From the NCBI GenBank assembly GCA_001305115.1, contig BCAA01000016.1, positions 1-51,072 on the forward strand: DNA of 51,072 bases. The letters run 5' to 3'. Of the stretch, positions 18,829 to 28,915 are shown one piece after another. A program made the position numbers and the translations under genes. Positions within the stretch are counted from its first letter, which is position 1. Every line of letters begins with the position of its first letter. Below the pieces are notes generated by a model. It was not told the DNA's origin. It made no database searches and saw nothing but the letters and a program-made list of their open reading frames with translations. Origin of the DNA: Clostridia bacterium UC5.1-1E11 (GTDB taxonomy: Bacteria > Bacillota > Clostridia > Oscillospirales > Acutalibacteraceae).

Positions 18829-20617
18829 ATGGCGGAATTTATGACGGGTTTGAAACGGACCCATTACTGCGGCGAGCTACGCAGTACGGATATTGGAAAA
18901 GAAGTGGTCGTCTGTGGTTGGGTACAGCGCCAACGCGATCTGGGGCAGTTGATCTTCATCGATCTGCGGGACCGCACCGGCATTGTACAGTTGGCATTTG
19001 ATGAGGGAACGGATCGTGCCATTTTTGAGAAAGCCTTTGCTGCCCGCGCTGAATTTGTGCTTCTTGCGAGGGGAACTGTGCGCGAGCGTACCTCAAAAAT
19101 CCGGAGCTGCCCACAGGAGACATTGAGCTGGAAGTCGTTGAACTGCGTGTCCTGGCGAAGTCTGAGACGCCGCCGTTTGAGATCGTGGAGGATTCCAATG
19201 TCAAGGAGGATACCCGCCTCAAGTATCGTTATCTTGATTTGCGCCGCCCGGATATGCAGCGCAAGATCATCGGCCGCCATAAGATTGTTAAAGTGGCGCA
19301 CGACTACTTTGACCAGAATGGCTTTATCGAGATTGAAACGCCGGATCTAATTAAATCCACGCCGGAGGGGGCTCGCGACTATCTGGTGCCGTCCCGTGTG
19401 TTCCCGGGCAGTTTCTTTGCGCTTCCGCAGTCCCCGCAGCTTTTTAAGCAGCTGTTGATGCTTTCCGGTTTCGACCGCTATATGCAGATTGCACGTTGCT
19501 TCCGCGACGAGGATCTGCGTGCAGACCGGCAGCCGGAATTCACCCAGATTGACCTGGAAATGAGTTTTGTAGATCAGGACGATGTGATGGCCATCGGCGA
19601 AGGGTTTATGAAGCGTGTTTATAAAGAAGTGCTGAACATCGACATTGAAACCCCCTTCCGCCGGATGACCTGGCACGAAGCAATGAATCGGTTCGGCTCA
19701 GATAAACCGGATTTACGCTTTGGGATGGAGCTAATTGATTTAAGTGATTCGCTTCGAAATACAGAGTTTAAGGTGTTTGCCGGCGCTTGGCGGGCGGCGG
19801 TTCGGTCCGCGGCATCAACTTGAAGGGGAAGGCGGAAGCGCTCAGCCGGAAGGAGATCGACAAACTGACCGAATGGATTAAGGCCTATGGCGCAAAGGGC
19901 CTGGCGTGGACAAGGCTTGCAGAGAAAGAGACTTCTTCGTACGAAAAGTTCCTCTCTCCGGATGAGGTATCGGCCATCCGCGATGCGATGGGGGCTGAAC
20001 CTGGAGATGTGCTGCTGCTGGTTGCCAGCGATGAAAACAAGGTTGTGTGGGACTCGCTTGGGGCGCTGCGCTGTAACTTAGCCGAGCGCTTTGATATGAT
20101 CGACAAGAGCAAGCCGTGTTTGCTTTGGATCACAGATTTCCCGATGTTCGAATACAGCAAGGAAGAACAACGCTGGGTGGCGATGCACCACCCCTTTACA
20201 ATGCCGCGTCCGGAGGACATCGAAAAACTGACGTCGGACCCTGGCGCTGTATGTGCGGTAGCGTATGATATGGTGCTCGACGGCAATGAAGTTGGCGGCG
20301 GTTCACTGCGTATCAATGACTCGGAATTGCAGGCAAAAATGTTTGAAGCACTCGGCTTTACTCCAGAGGAGGCGCAGCATCGCTTTGGATTCTTGATTGA
20401 TGCGTTTAAGTACGGCGCTCCGCCGCACGGTGGCATGGCCTTTGGTCTGGACCGCTTGGTTATGTTGATGCTCGGCTGTGATAGTATCCGCGAAGTGATC
20501 GCTTTCCCGAAGGTGGCATCCTCAAGCGATCTGATGACGGAGGCGCCCACCGATGTAGATGCCAAACAGCTGCAAGAATTGGGCATTGCTGTTGTAGCAG
20601 CGCAACCACAGGAATAG
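18829..20617 (+). CDS. aspS: Aspartyl-tRNA synthetase (two single-base frame breaks)
   Basis: A class II synthetase charging tRNA-Asp. It contains the N-terminal OB-fold ([30 protein letters not shown]), motif 2 region ([26 protein letters not shown]), the bacterial insertion domain, and motif 3 ([14 protein letters not shown]). The frame breaks twice: in an A-run at 19094-19098 (five A where six fit SKNPELP) and at 19787-19788 (TT where TTT fits [12 protein letters not shown]). Adding both bases gives 596 residues, the usual size. The ATG has GGAGGTG upstream. It follows hisS by 156 bases and is assumed to share the T-box leader. Confidence 0.93.
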
Positions 20618-20700
20618 GATGACAAAATATTCCACTGGATTTTTCTACCCCTTCTTCCTTATAATAAGAGCAGGAGCGTATGAGGGGTGGAGGTGGCGCG

Positions 20701-20874
20701 TTGCATTTGACAGAAGAGGAATTGGAGAAGATTCTCCAGAAAGTGGCGCGTACAGCTGTGGAGGAATTGGAAAGAGAGGCCGAACAGCAGCCAGTGGAGT
20801 TATCCGAAACGGAACGGAAGTCCTTACAGCAAAAGCGAAAGGAACGTCTGACTCGTCGTTCCTATGGAGAATAA
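20701..20874 (+). CDS. Small charged hypothetical protein
   Basis: A 57-residue, highly charged, probably helical protein (LTEEELEKILQKVARTAVEELEREAE...). A TTG start at 20701 is preferred because GGGTGGAGGTGG lies directly upstream. An in-frame ATG at 20680 would add a Gly-rich stretch made by translating that ribosome-binding site. It lies after aspS and just before the operon terminator. No family is recognised. Confidence 0.55.
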   Translation: MHLTEEELEKILQKVARTAVEELEREAEQQPVELSETERKSLQQKRKERLTRRSYGE

Positions 20875-20880
20875 AAAGCA

Positions 20881-20919
20881 AAGAGGCCGGAGAGAATGCA
20901 TTCTCTCCGGCCTCTTTTT
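20881..20919 (+). terminator. Strong intrinsic terminator of the hisS-aspS unit
   Basis: A perfect 36-bp palindrome centred on ATGCAT with stem GAGGCCGGAGAGA, ending in TTTTT. It is a rigid hairpin typical of high-efficiency termination. Confidence 0.9.
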
Positions 20920-21199
20920 GCGCGCCGTGACTATTTTTATGATGTGGCAATCCGACGAAAAATTCGTATATTCTTTGTATAATTTTTCAGGGCTTTGGTA
21001 TAAAAACGGCAACTGAAATTGCCAAAGTAGTGACTTGGTTTTGTTAAAGTAAATCGATAAATAGATAAATTAAAGAAAGAATTAAAAAATTGCATGCAAA
21101 AAATATCCGAATACCCAAAATAAGATGCAGATTTATGGTTGATTTCACATGTATATGCAGGATTATTCAAATTAATATGCAAAAAATAATCAAATCACC
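20920..21199. other. AT-rich intergenic region upstream of the protease locus
   Basis: About 280 bases, markedly richer in A+T than the flanking genes, with A- and T-runs suggesting intrinsic bending or UP-element-like sequence before the promoter. No convincing gene or structured RNA is seen; a minus-strand open frame lacks a ribosome-binding site and any family look. Confidence 0.5.
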
Positions 21200-21228
21200 T
21201 TGACAGAGAATCTTTTCAGGAGTATCAT
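21200..21228 (+). promoter_or_regulatory. Sigma-A promoter of the first papain-like protease
   Basis: TTGACA, a 17-bp spacer ending CAGGAG, and TATCAT. The second protease gene has the same layout (TTGACA, 17 bp ending CAGGAG, TATGAT), so the promoter was duplicated with the gene. Confidence 0.75.
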
Positions 21229-21313
21229 CAGTCCTATGAACAGAATATGAATAAACATGAATCGTCAGTTGTTTTTATTCTGTTTAAATCAAAGACAAAG
21301 CGAGGTTGAGTTT

Positions 21314-24300
21314 ATGAAGACAGGAAAGAAGGTCTTATCCTTACTGTTGGCTTGCTCGATGTTGGCAGCTTCCTTTGCAGGGACGAGCGCTTTTGCAGCG
21401 ACGGACAAGCCCGTACCCGTAGAGGGTGAGATCGAGACCGGTGCGGTCATGGGATATTCCGGCCCGGGGATGGATACATCCTATATGTTGCGGGATACTG
21501 TGAAGCCCAATGTGCTTTCAAGAGCCGCCCGGACAGAATTGCCGTCCGCCTATAATACAGTGGATGCAGGGCGTGTCACCCCAGAGGTACGCGACCAGGG
21601 CGGCTGGGGAACCTGTTGGGCGTTTGCCGCCACAGGCGCGGTCGCTTCGAGCCTGTATGATAAACTCGAGGAAGATACACCCGTGCTTTCTCCGACCCAT
21701 CTGGCCTATTTTGCCTTCCATGGAAAGGCCAATCCGGGCGATCCGGCGGACCAGACGGATGGGGACACCTATCTGCCCTATGAATATGACGAGAGTATGA
21801 TCGAGGATGATTATCGGGAATATGTCGGCGGTGGCAACACATTCTGCAGCAATGCTACGCTTGCCAGAGGCGTTGGCCCTGTTTTGGACGAAGTGGCTCC
21901 GTATCCAGATCCTTTCTATGAGGTGGATAAGACGCCGTGGCTCGATCTGAGTCCGGAAATTCAATTTCAACAGGAGTACCGCCTGAGCAACAGCGACTAT
22001 CTGCCGACCAGGAATGCGGACGGAGAACTGGATACAACCGCTATCAAATGGGCACTCTTGGAAAATGGCGGCAGCCTGGAGGTTGCCTACGATTCCAACG
22101 GGACAAAGGCCCTTTACTATGAGGAAGATTACCAGCCGGCGATGATTGGGGATGACGGCCAGGGAAATAAGGTCATTATGACACATTACACGGGCTCTGA
22201 GTTTGGCGATTGCAACCATGCGGTGCAGATTGTCGGTTGGGATGATAATATCCCGAAGGAGTATTTCCAGGACGCGCAGGGCAATTCGCCGGAGCACGAC
22301 GGCGGCTGGCTGATCCGCAACAGCTGGGGCGACTGGTCTTATATGCACGGTTATTTCTATATGTCCTACGATGAGGGGACCATCACAGAGGTTTCCCAGT
22401 ATCAGGTAGGGGATGCGGATGAATTCGACCACACCTATCAGTACGATGGAACCGGTTGGTCCATGTCCGCAGGCGCAGAGGACAAGTCCGCGGCAGTACC
22501 CATGGCCAATATTTTTACCGCGACAAGCGATGAAACCTTGAAGGCGGTTTCTTTCTACACCACCGATGCAGATGCAGAGTATTCCATCCAGGTGTATACA
22601 AACACCAACAATTATAACCCAACCAGCGGCAACAAGGCTTATGAGGAGCCGCAGACAGGTACGGAGAAGTATCCGGGGTATCATACGGTTTACCTCGATG
22701 AGCCGGTCAATCTGAAAGAGGGCGAAAACTACTCCGTGGTGGTAACCATGAAGAACCCGCTTGGCAGGGCGTTCCCGGTTGCCTGTGAAATGAATGCCAC
22801 TCTGGACAATTTCCGCGTACAGGCGGGGATCGAACGCCACCAGAGCTTCATCAGCGTGGACGGCGGCGACAGCTGGATTGATTTGGCGGAGGTCGGCGAG
22901 AATTACACGGCGCATTCCAAGCGCGTGGACCCGAATTCGCAGAACCAGGGAGATTGGACAGGGAACATCAAACCCGGTACCAGCGGCGTGCACATTGAGG
23001 TTGCGGGCGACTTTGACGGCGACGTATGGGACGATTTGGCCAACGTCTGCTTGAAGGCATTTACCACGGAAGGAAACGAAGACAGTGCCATTACACCGGC
23101 AGAGGCAAAGATTCTTACAATCAACTATGACGCGAGCGTCACGCTCAAAGTCAATGGTTCCGCGGATACCCTGGTCAACGCGCCGGGCGTCTATATGGGA
23201 AAAGTTGTCCCCGGAAAGCAGTTGACCTTCTCCTTTGCTCCAGTTGTGCCGGGCAGAGAGATCACCGGTGTCTCCATCAATGGGGAACCCACGGACGATT
23301 ACAGTCAGAATCTGTTTACTTATACATGGACTATGGGCGAAGAGAATACGTCCATCGATTTTGACTTCCGTATTGTCAATAAGATCACCTTAAACGCTGC
23401 TTTGCAGTTGGCAAAAGAAGCCCAGAAGAGTGACGAATATGACGAAGCGTTGAGTGACGTACAGGAGGCGCTGGATCTGGCGATTTCCAATGGGGAAAAG
23501 ATTGCTGCAAGCACGACGGCTACCCAGGAAGAAATTGACGATGCATGGAAGTTCCTGTTCGATGCTGTACAGGCCTTACAATTTAAGAATGGCAATATGG
23601 CTGGCCTGGAGGCAGTGCTTGATATCGCAAATTCCCTCAATCAAAAAGACTTCACGCAGGACTCCTGGAATGCAATGGTTGTGGTGCGGGACGAAGCACA
23701 GGCGATGTTGGACGGACAGGATTCCTTGCAGCAGGAAATCGACGAAATGACCCAGGCGTTGGCGAATGCACTGAATGATTTGGTTCCTGCGACAGCGCTG
23801 GACCAGCTCCAGGCTTTGGCGGAGGAAGCGCATTCTTACCAGGCAGAAGACTACATTCAGGATAAGAACTGGGAAGTCTTTGAAGAGGTTCTGGGACGGG
23901 CAGATGCGCTGCTTGCCTCTACCGATCCTTCCCAGGAGGATGTTACGGCGATGATTGTCGAGCTTACCACGGCGATGGCCAATATCCGTTTGATTCCGGA
24001 TACAAGCAAGCTCGAGGACTTGATCGCAAAAACCGAGGGCAACACCGATGCAAAGGTGATGGCGCTGCGCAAGCAGGCGATTGAACTGCTTGCAGGCGGG
24101 ATGGCATCTCAGGAAGAGGTTGACGCGCTGGCAGATGCGCTTGAGACAGCGATGAAGAACGCAAACAAGCCTTCCGGTGGAGGCAGCTCTTCTGGCGGAC
24201 ATAAGGGGAGTTCCTCCGGCTCTGGCGGCGACACTTCGTATGCAGGGGAAGGAATTGCATCAGCGGTTGTAGGTTCTTCTGCAACGGTCGGCACGGCGGC

Positions 24301-24574
24301 AAAGTCGGTGATTTCAGACACAACAGCGCCATTCATTCTGAAGAGGGGCAGCGCTTATTGCTTTAAGATGACGGTCGTAAATGGCAGCGCGGCCACGCCG
24401 AACTTCACGGTTGGAAACGGTAGCGTACTAAAAACACAGTATGTTGCGAAGGTAGGCAACGATTACTATTTCCGCGTTTACGCGATTGGTACACCCGGGC
24501 AGAGTACGGGCGTGTATACGCAGATGCCGGGAGAAGCGCCGGTCTTGCAGTGTGTTGTGTCTGTAGGAGCATGA
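21314..24574 (+). CDS. Secreted papain-like (C1A) cysteine protease with FIVAR-like repeats, copy 1
   Basis: A 1,086-residue exported protein. The signal peptide (KKVLSLLLACSMLAASFAG...AFA) is followed by a C1A peptidase domain. Its catalytic residues are Cys101 (QGGWGTCWAF), His302 (GDCNHAVQIVGWDDN), and Asn336 (WLIRNSWG). A beta-rich domain with the lectin-like look often fused to clostridial C1 peptidases follows (about 380-600). Next come three to four helical FIVAR-like modules (about 690-955), a Gly/Ser-rich linker, and an 80-residue C-terminal domain ending near PGEAPVLQCVVSVGA. No LPxTG motif is present; attachment is probably through the helical or C-terminal modules. The start at 21314 has GAGG at 9 nt and matches copy 2. 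It probably degrades host or dietary protein outside the cell. Confidence 0.9.
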   Translation: MKTGKKVLSLLLACSMLAASFAGTSAFAATDKPVPVEGEIETGAVMGYSGPGMDTSYMLRDTVKPNVLSRAARTELPSAYNTVDAGRVTPEVRDQGGWGTCWAFAATGAVASSLYDKLEEDTPVLSPTHLAYFAFHGKANPGDPADQTDGDTYLPYEYDESMIEDDYREYVGGGNTFCSNATLARGVGPVLDEVAPYPDPFYEVDKTPWLDLSPEIQFQQEYRLSNSDYLPTRNADGELDTTAIKWALLENGGSLEVAYDSNGTKALYYEEDYQPAMIGDDGQGNKVIMTHYTGSEFGDCNHAVQIVGWDDNIPKEYFQDAQGNSPEHDGGWLIRNSWGDWSYMHGYFYMSYDEGTITEVSQYQVGDADEFDHTYQYDGTGWSMSAGAEDKSAAVPMANIFTATSDETLKAVSFYTTDADAEYSIQVYTNTNNYNPTSGNKAYEEPQTGTEKYPGYHTVYLDEPVNLKEGENYSVVVTMKNPLGRAFPVACEMNATLDNFRVQAGIERHQSFISVDGGDSWIDLAEVGENYTAHSKRVDPNSQNQGDWTGNIKPGTSGVHIEVAGDFDGDVWDDLANVCLKAFTTEGNEDSAITPAEAKILTINYDASVTLKVNGSADTLVNAPGVYMGKVVPGKQLTFSFAPVVPGREITGVSINGEPTDDYSQNLFTYTWTMGEENTSIDFDFRIVNKITLNAALQLAKEAQKSDEYDEALSDVQEALDLAISNGEKIAASTTATQEEIDDAWKFLFDAVQALQFKNGNMAGLEAVLDIANSLNQKDFTQDSWNAMVVVRDEAQAMLDGQDSLQQEIDEMTQALANALNDLVPATALDQLQALAEEAHSYQAEDYIQDKNWEVFEEVLGRADALLASTDPSQEDVTAMIVELTTAMANIRLIPDTSKLEDLIAKTEGNTDAKVMALRKQAIELLAGGMASQEEVDALADALETAMKNANKPSGGGSSSGGHKGSSSGSGGDTSYAGEGIASAVVGSSATVGTAAKSVISDTTAPFILKRGSAYCFKMTVVNGSAATPNFTVGNGSVLKTQYVAKVGNDYYFRVYAIGTPGQSTGVYTQMPGEAPVLQCVVSVGA

Positions 24575-24623
24575 GAATGATTTTATGTCCATTTAGATCC
24601 TAGGAAAATCCTCTGAAAGCAAT

Positions 24624-24659
24624 GGCCCTCGAAAAAACCTTCGAGGGCCTGTTGTTTTC
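24624..24659 (+). terminator. Intrinsic terminator after protease copy 1
   Basis: A 10-bp stem GGCCCTCGAA/TTCGAGGGCC with a 6-nt loop, then TGTTGTTTT. The rest of the 413-bp spacer to copy 2 is AT-rich and contains only the copy-2 promoter. Confidence 0.8.
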
Positions 24660-24874
24660 ATGGGCGATTTATATAGTTTTTTATTGTAAAGTGTTGTGTT
24701 TTTACACGAAGTTTAGTGCGCTAAATTAGTGAATTTATGAAATGTTGCAAGAGAAAAAAGAAAATCCTTCAAAAATAAGGAAAATTATAGTAAAAACACG
24801 CCGTTATCGCAGGAAATTTAGACAACAGATGCAATGAAGATTTGTTGTATATGCAAAACAAAGCCAAAACAGCC

Positions 24875-24903
24875 TTGACAGGTTTTTCCCGCAGGAGTAT
24901 GAT
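24875..24903 (+). promoter_or_regulatory. Sigma-A promoter of the second papain-like protease
   Basis: TTGACA, a 17-bp spacer ending CAGGAG, and TATGAT. It parallels the promoter of copy 1 in spacing and spacer end. Confidence 0.78.
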
Positions 24904-24987
24904 TCTAATAATAGACAAAATGCGGATCGGAAAGGGCATGTTTTGACACATGTTTTCTAAATTCTTTTGTGAAGTGAGGTTGAGTTT

Positions 24988-27900
24988 ATGAAGTCAGCAA
25001 ACAAAATCTTGTCCGTATTGTTGGCATGTTCCATGTTGACGGCTTCCTTTGCCGGGACGACAGCAGCGGCAGCCGTGGACAAAAACCGCAGGAGGGAGCG
25101 GTCATGGGAAAAACCATGTCCTCGTATTCCTCCCCCAATATGGATCTGTCGTACATGCTGAACGCTGCTCCAACTGCCAAGAAAATGGCGCGTACTCTGG
25201 CAGACAATGAGGAATTGCCCGAGGCCTACAATGCGATTGAGAGCGGAAAACTGACAACGGAAGTACGCCAGCAGGGAGGTTGGGGAACCTGTTGGGCATT
25301 TAGCGGCACCGGCGCCATGGCCTCCGATTTATTTGAGGAGATGGGTGAGGACGCGCCTGTGTTCTCGCCGATCCATCTGGCTTACTTTGCTTTCCACGGC
25401 CGCGCCAACCCGGATGATCCCGCGGACGGCACCGAAGGCGATACCTATCTGCCGTTTGAGTATAACGAATCGGACGGAGACAAGAAATTTGCAGAGTATA
25501 CCCGCGGCGGAAACACCTTTATTGCAGCGGCGACTCTGGCAAGAGGCGTAGGTCCAGTATTGGAGGAAGAGCTTCCCTATCCGGCGTCCACCGGTTCGCC
25601 GGAAGCCGACAAATATGAGGATCTGGACCCCGATATTCAGTTCGATCAGGAGTACCGTTTGGAGAGCACAAACTACCTGCCGACTCGTGACGCCGACGGC
25701 AACCTGGACGGTACAGCGGTGAAAAAGGCCTTGTGGGAAGGCGGCAGCTTGGGAATTTCCTATAATTCCAATGGATACAATTATGTGGAATACAACGGCG
25801 TGCCGGTTAAGACCCAGTTCTCTGGTTCGGGATTTGGCGACTGCAACCATGCGGTACAGCTGGTCGGCTGGGACGACAATATCCCCAAGGAGCTGTTTGC
25901 TAATGACTTTGGAATGCCGGAACACGACGGCGGCTGGCTGATCCGCAACAGCTGGGGCAGAGACGCCTATGACGGCTTGTTCTACATGTCCTATGACGAG
26001 GGCAGTATTACCGAAGTGATGCAGTATAATCTGGACAAGACCCCGATTGATGAAGAATCGTACGACCACCTGTATCAGTACGATGGCACGGGGTGGAGCA
26101 TGTCTGTGGGCGCAGAGGAAAAGGACGCCCCGGTATCCATGGCCAATGTATTTACTGCCACAGAGGACGAGACGTTGAAGGCGGTTTCCTTCTATACGAC
26201 GGACGCGAATGCAGAATATTCCATTCAGGTTTACACACAGCTCCCGGATTATCCAAATTCGCCCATCGGCGCAGCGAAGGCGTATAGAGAGCCCATCACG
26301 GGCACGGAAGCATATCCGGGCTATCACACGATCTACTTGGATGAAGACCAGTGGGTCAACCTTGCAGAAGGCGAGAAATATTCCGTTGTCGTCACGATGG
26401 AGAACCCGCTCGGCAGGGCTTTCCCGGTGGCAACGGAAATGAGCGGAAACTTTGACAATGTTCGCTGTGTCGCCAATATTGGAGCACGCGAAAGCTTTGT
26501 CAACGTCAACGGCCAAGACTGGCTCGATCTCGATGAGGTCGGCGAGAATTACACAGCGCATTCCAAGCGCGTGGACCCAAGGTCGCAGAACCAGGGAAAT
26601 TGGACAGGGAACATCAAACCCGGAACCAGTGGTGTGAACATCGAAGTAGCAGGCGATTTTGACGGCGATATGTGGGGCGCATTGGGCAATGTTTGCCTGA
26701 AAGCGTTCACCACGTCGGGAAATGAAGATAGCGCAATTACACCGGAAGCCGGCAATACGCTGATGGTTACCTATACCCCTTCGGTGACCATGGAAGTAGA
26801 TGGCTATGCGGATGCAATCCTGGATGCGGCAGGCGCCTATCTGGGGACCGTAGCACCTGGCGATGAGGTTACTCTTTCCTTCGCCCCAGCTGCTTCTGGT
26901 AGGGAGATTGCGGGCGTTTCCGTCAATGAAGAACCCCAGGACGACTATGAGAAGAACTTGTACACCTATACGACCACAATGGGTGATGAAGATCAGAAAC
27001 TTCACTTTGACTTTACCATCGTCAATAAGCTGACCCTGAACACTACCTTGCAAATTGCCAAAGAATTGCAGGGAAGCGATGAGTACAATGCGGCATTGAG
27101 CGATGTAAGAGAAGCGTTGGATAAAGCGATCGTCGAAGCAGAAGCAATCGCAGAGAGCGCTACGGCCGATCAAGTTGCCATTGACGGTGCGTGGAACAAG
27201 CTGTTGAATGCGATTCAGTGCCTGCAATTCAAGAATGGCGACATGACGCTGCTCAAGGCATTGCTGGATGCTTGTGAGAGCCTTGACCCCGCCCTATATA
27301 CGGCAGCTTCTTGGGAAGCTTTGACCGTTGTTCGCGACGAGGCGCAGGCGATGTATGACGCACAGGACTCCTTGCAGGAAGACATCGATGAGATGGCGGA
27401 TCAACTGATCGAAGCGATGAACAGTTTGGAACTGGGCGCAGATCTGGATGGCCTCAAAAATCTAATCGCTGTTGCAAAGACTTATGAGGAAGATGAGTAT
27501 ATCAAGGATGCAGCGTGGGATGAATTTGTTGAAATCCTTGCAGAAGCGGAGGAACTGGTGGAGCAGCCCGATCCGGCCCAGGCAGAGGTAGAAACCATGA
27601 CCAGCCGTCTTGCAGTTGCGATGGCGAAACTCCGCTTGATTCCGGATACAACCAAACTGGAAGAGTTGATCGAAAAGACCAAGGATTATACAGATGCAAA
27701 GGTTGTAACCTTGCGGGAGGAAGCGATTGCGTTGCTCGCGGACGGCATGGCAACGCAGGACGAGGTGGATGCGCTTGTGGATGCGCTTGAGACAGCGGTG
27801 AAAAATGCAAGCAAGCCTTCCAGCGGAGGTTCTTCCGGCGGACATAAGGGCGGTGGCTCTTCGAACGGCGGCGGTTCTTATGCAGGAGAAGGAACGGTGG

Positions 27901-28211
27901 CGGCAGTTGTTACACCGGCCACGCCGGTAGTGCCTGCGGCGAAGTCCGTGATCTCCGATACCACCATGCCGTTTGTCCTGAAGAGAGGCAATGCTTATTG
28001 CTTCAAGATGACGGTGGTAAATGGCAGCGCCGTGATGCCGAGCTTCACGGTTGGCAATGGCAACACGCTCAAGACACAGTATGTGGCAAAGATCGGAAAT
28101 GACTACTATTTCCGCGTTTGGGCTATTGGTACTCCGGGTTCCTCCACGGGCGTTTACACGCAGATGCCAGGGGAAGCGCCGGTTCTGCAGTGTGTCGTTT
28201 CGGTGGGATAA
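24988..28211 (+). CDS. Secreted papain-like (C1A) cysteine protease with FIVAR-like repeats, copy 2 (one missing base near the N-terminus)
   Basis: A tandem paralogue of the preceding gene with the same domain order: signal peptide (ILSVLLACSMLTASFAG), C1A domain (GGWGTCWAF, GDCNHAVQLVGWDDN, WLIRNSWG), lectin-like beta domain, FIVAR-like helical modules, Gly/Ser linker, and the same C-terminal domain (FVLKRGNAYCFKMTVVNGS). The signal peptide and mature part are in different frames: the run of five A at about 25080-25084 must be six for AVDKKPQEGAV. With that base the protein is 1,074 residues. The ATG at 24988 has GTGAGG upstream, as in copy 1. If the break were real, the product would lose its export signal. 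Confidence 0.9.
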
Positions 28212-28302
28212 CCCTATCGCAGATCTTGTGGGAATGATTCTGCGGTAAGATAGTTGACCGGGCAGGCCGTCCAAAGAGCACTGCCCCAAAGATTTATAGA
28301 CA

Positions 28303-28446
28303 GCACAAAAAGAGGATGTCCCCGGACTACGAATGGTTCGATTCATAGGAGAGGGCATCCTCTTTCCATTTAAAAAAGTATCTGAGTTTCTAAAAAACGA
28401 GGGTATCCTTACAGTCAGCTCGTGACTTTTGGGATACCCTCGTTTG
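28303..28446. repeat. Dispersed bipartite hairpin repeat, copy A (complete)
   Basis: Two hairpins in tandem. The first has outer arms AAAGAGGATG (28309) and CATCCTCTTT (28356-28365) with an inner weaker dyad around GGTTCGATTCATAG. The second has a perfect 12-bp stem ACGAGGGTATCC/GGATACCCTCGT (28397-28443) with CTTTTGGGA at its 3' arm. Copies recur at 31190, 33527, and 38023. On the minus strand the second hairpin is followed by TTTTTT. Here it lies downstream of protease copy 2. Confidence 0.75.
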
Positions 28447-28825
28447 TACATGGTTTTTACAGAACTGCGCAGTGCGTTTGGGCCTGTTTTGATAAAAAAC
28501 AAGTAAAAAACTACGGATCTCCACATAAACACTATATCTATCAATAAAACAAATAAAAGAAAAAGAAGCCATTTACAACGAAATTACAACAAATGAAAGA
28601 GCTTGATGTAACGACTTATGCAAAGAAATACAGAGTCATGGAAGAACGACACTTGAAAAAGAGTGTCTTTTTCTATGCCGTGAAATAGCAGACCATTTCA
28701 TTTCTGCTTGATTATCTTAAAACTTATTAGCTATGGTTTGTCAAGGGCTTGTTGCATAAGCAATGCTGAACAGCACCCTTTACAAAACATAGGATAATAA
28801 GTAGCGTTTCAAAAGCAGAAAGGAA
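28447..28825. other. Intergenic region with a possible gene remnant
   Basis: About 380 bases between the repeat and the hydrolase promoter, AT-rich. A 31-codon frame at 28593-28688 (start MKELDVTTYAKKYRV, end VFFYAVK) looks protein-like but has no ribosome-binding site and matches nothing I recognise; it may be a fragment of a lost mobile-element gene. Nothing else is seen. Confidence 0.35.
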
Positions 28826-28855
28826 ATGACAATGCTTATAACAGCATGATATAAT
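28826..28855 (+). promoter_or_regulatory. Promoter of the alpha/beta hydrolase gene
   Basis: ATGACA, an 18-bp spacer, and a perfect TATAAT about 60 nt before the start codon. Confidence 0.55.
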
Positions 28856-28915
28856 GCAAGTAAAGACAGATCGGGACTTATCTTATTGACTAAACCCCAA
28901 AAGAGAGGTGATATA

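Noticed and set aside
18290..19800. Programmed ribosomal frameshifting in hisS and aspS
   Set aside because: There is no slippery heptamer with a downstream structure. Breaks occur in different contexts, and the same homopolymer pattern is seen across unrelated genes, so a technical cause is more economical.
25329..27227. A very long open frame (over 600 codons) on the strand opposite protease copy 2, and similar long antisense frames opposite glgP and protease copy 1
   Set aside because: They have no ribosome-binding sites and no recognisable motifs. They are expected by-products of codon bias in long GC-richer genes and run directly opposite strongly supported coding sequence.
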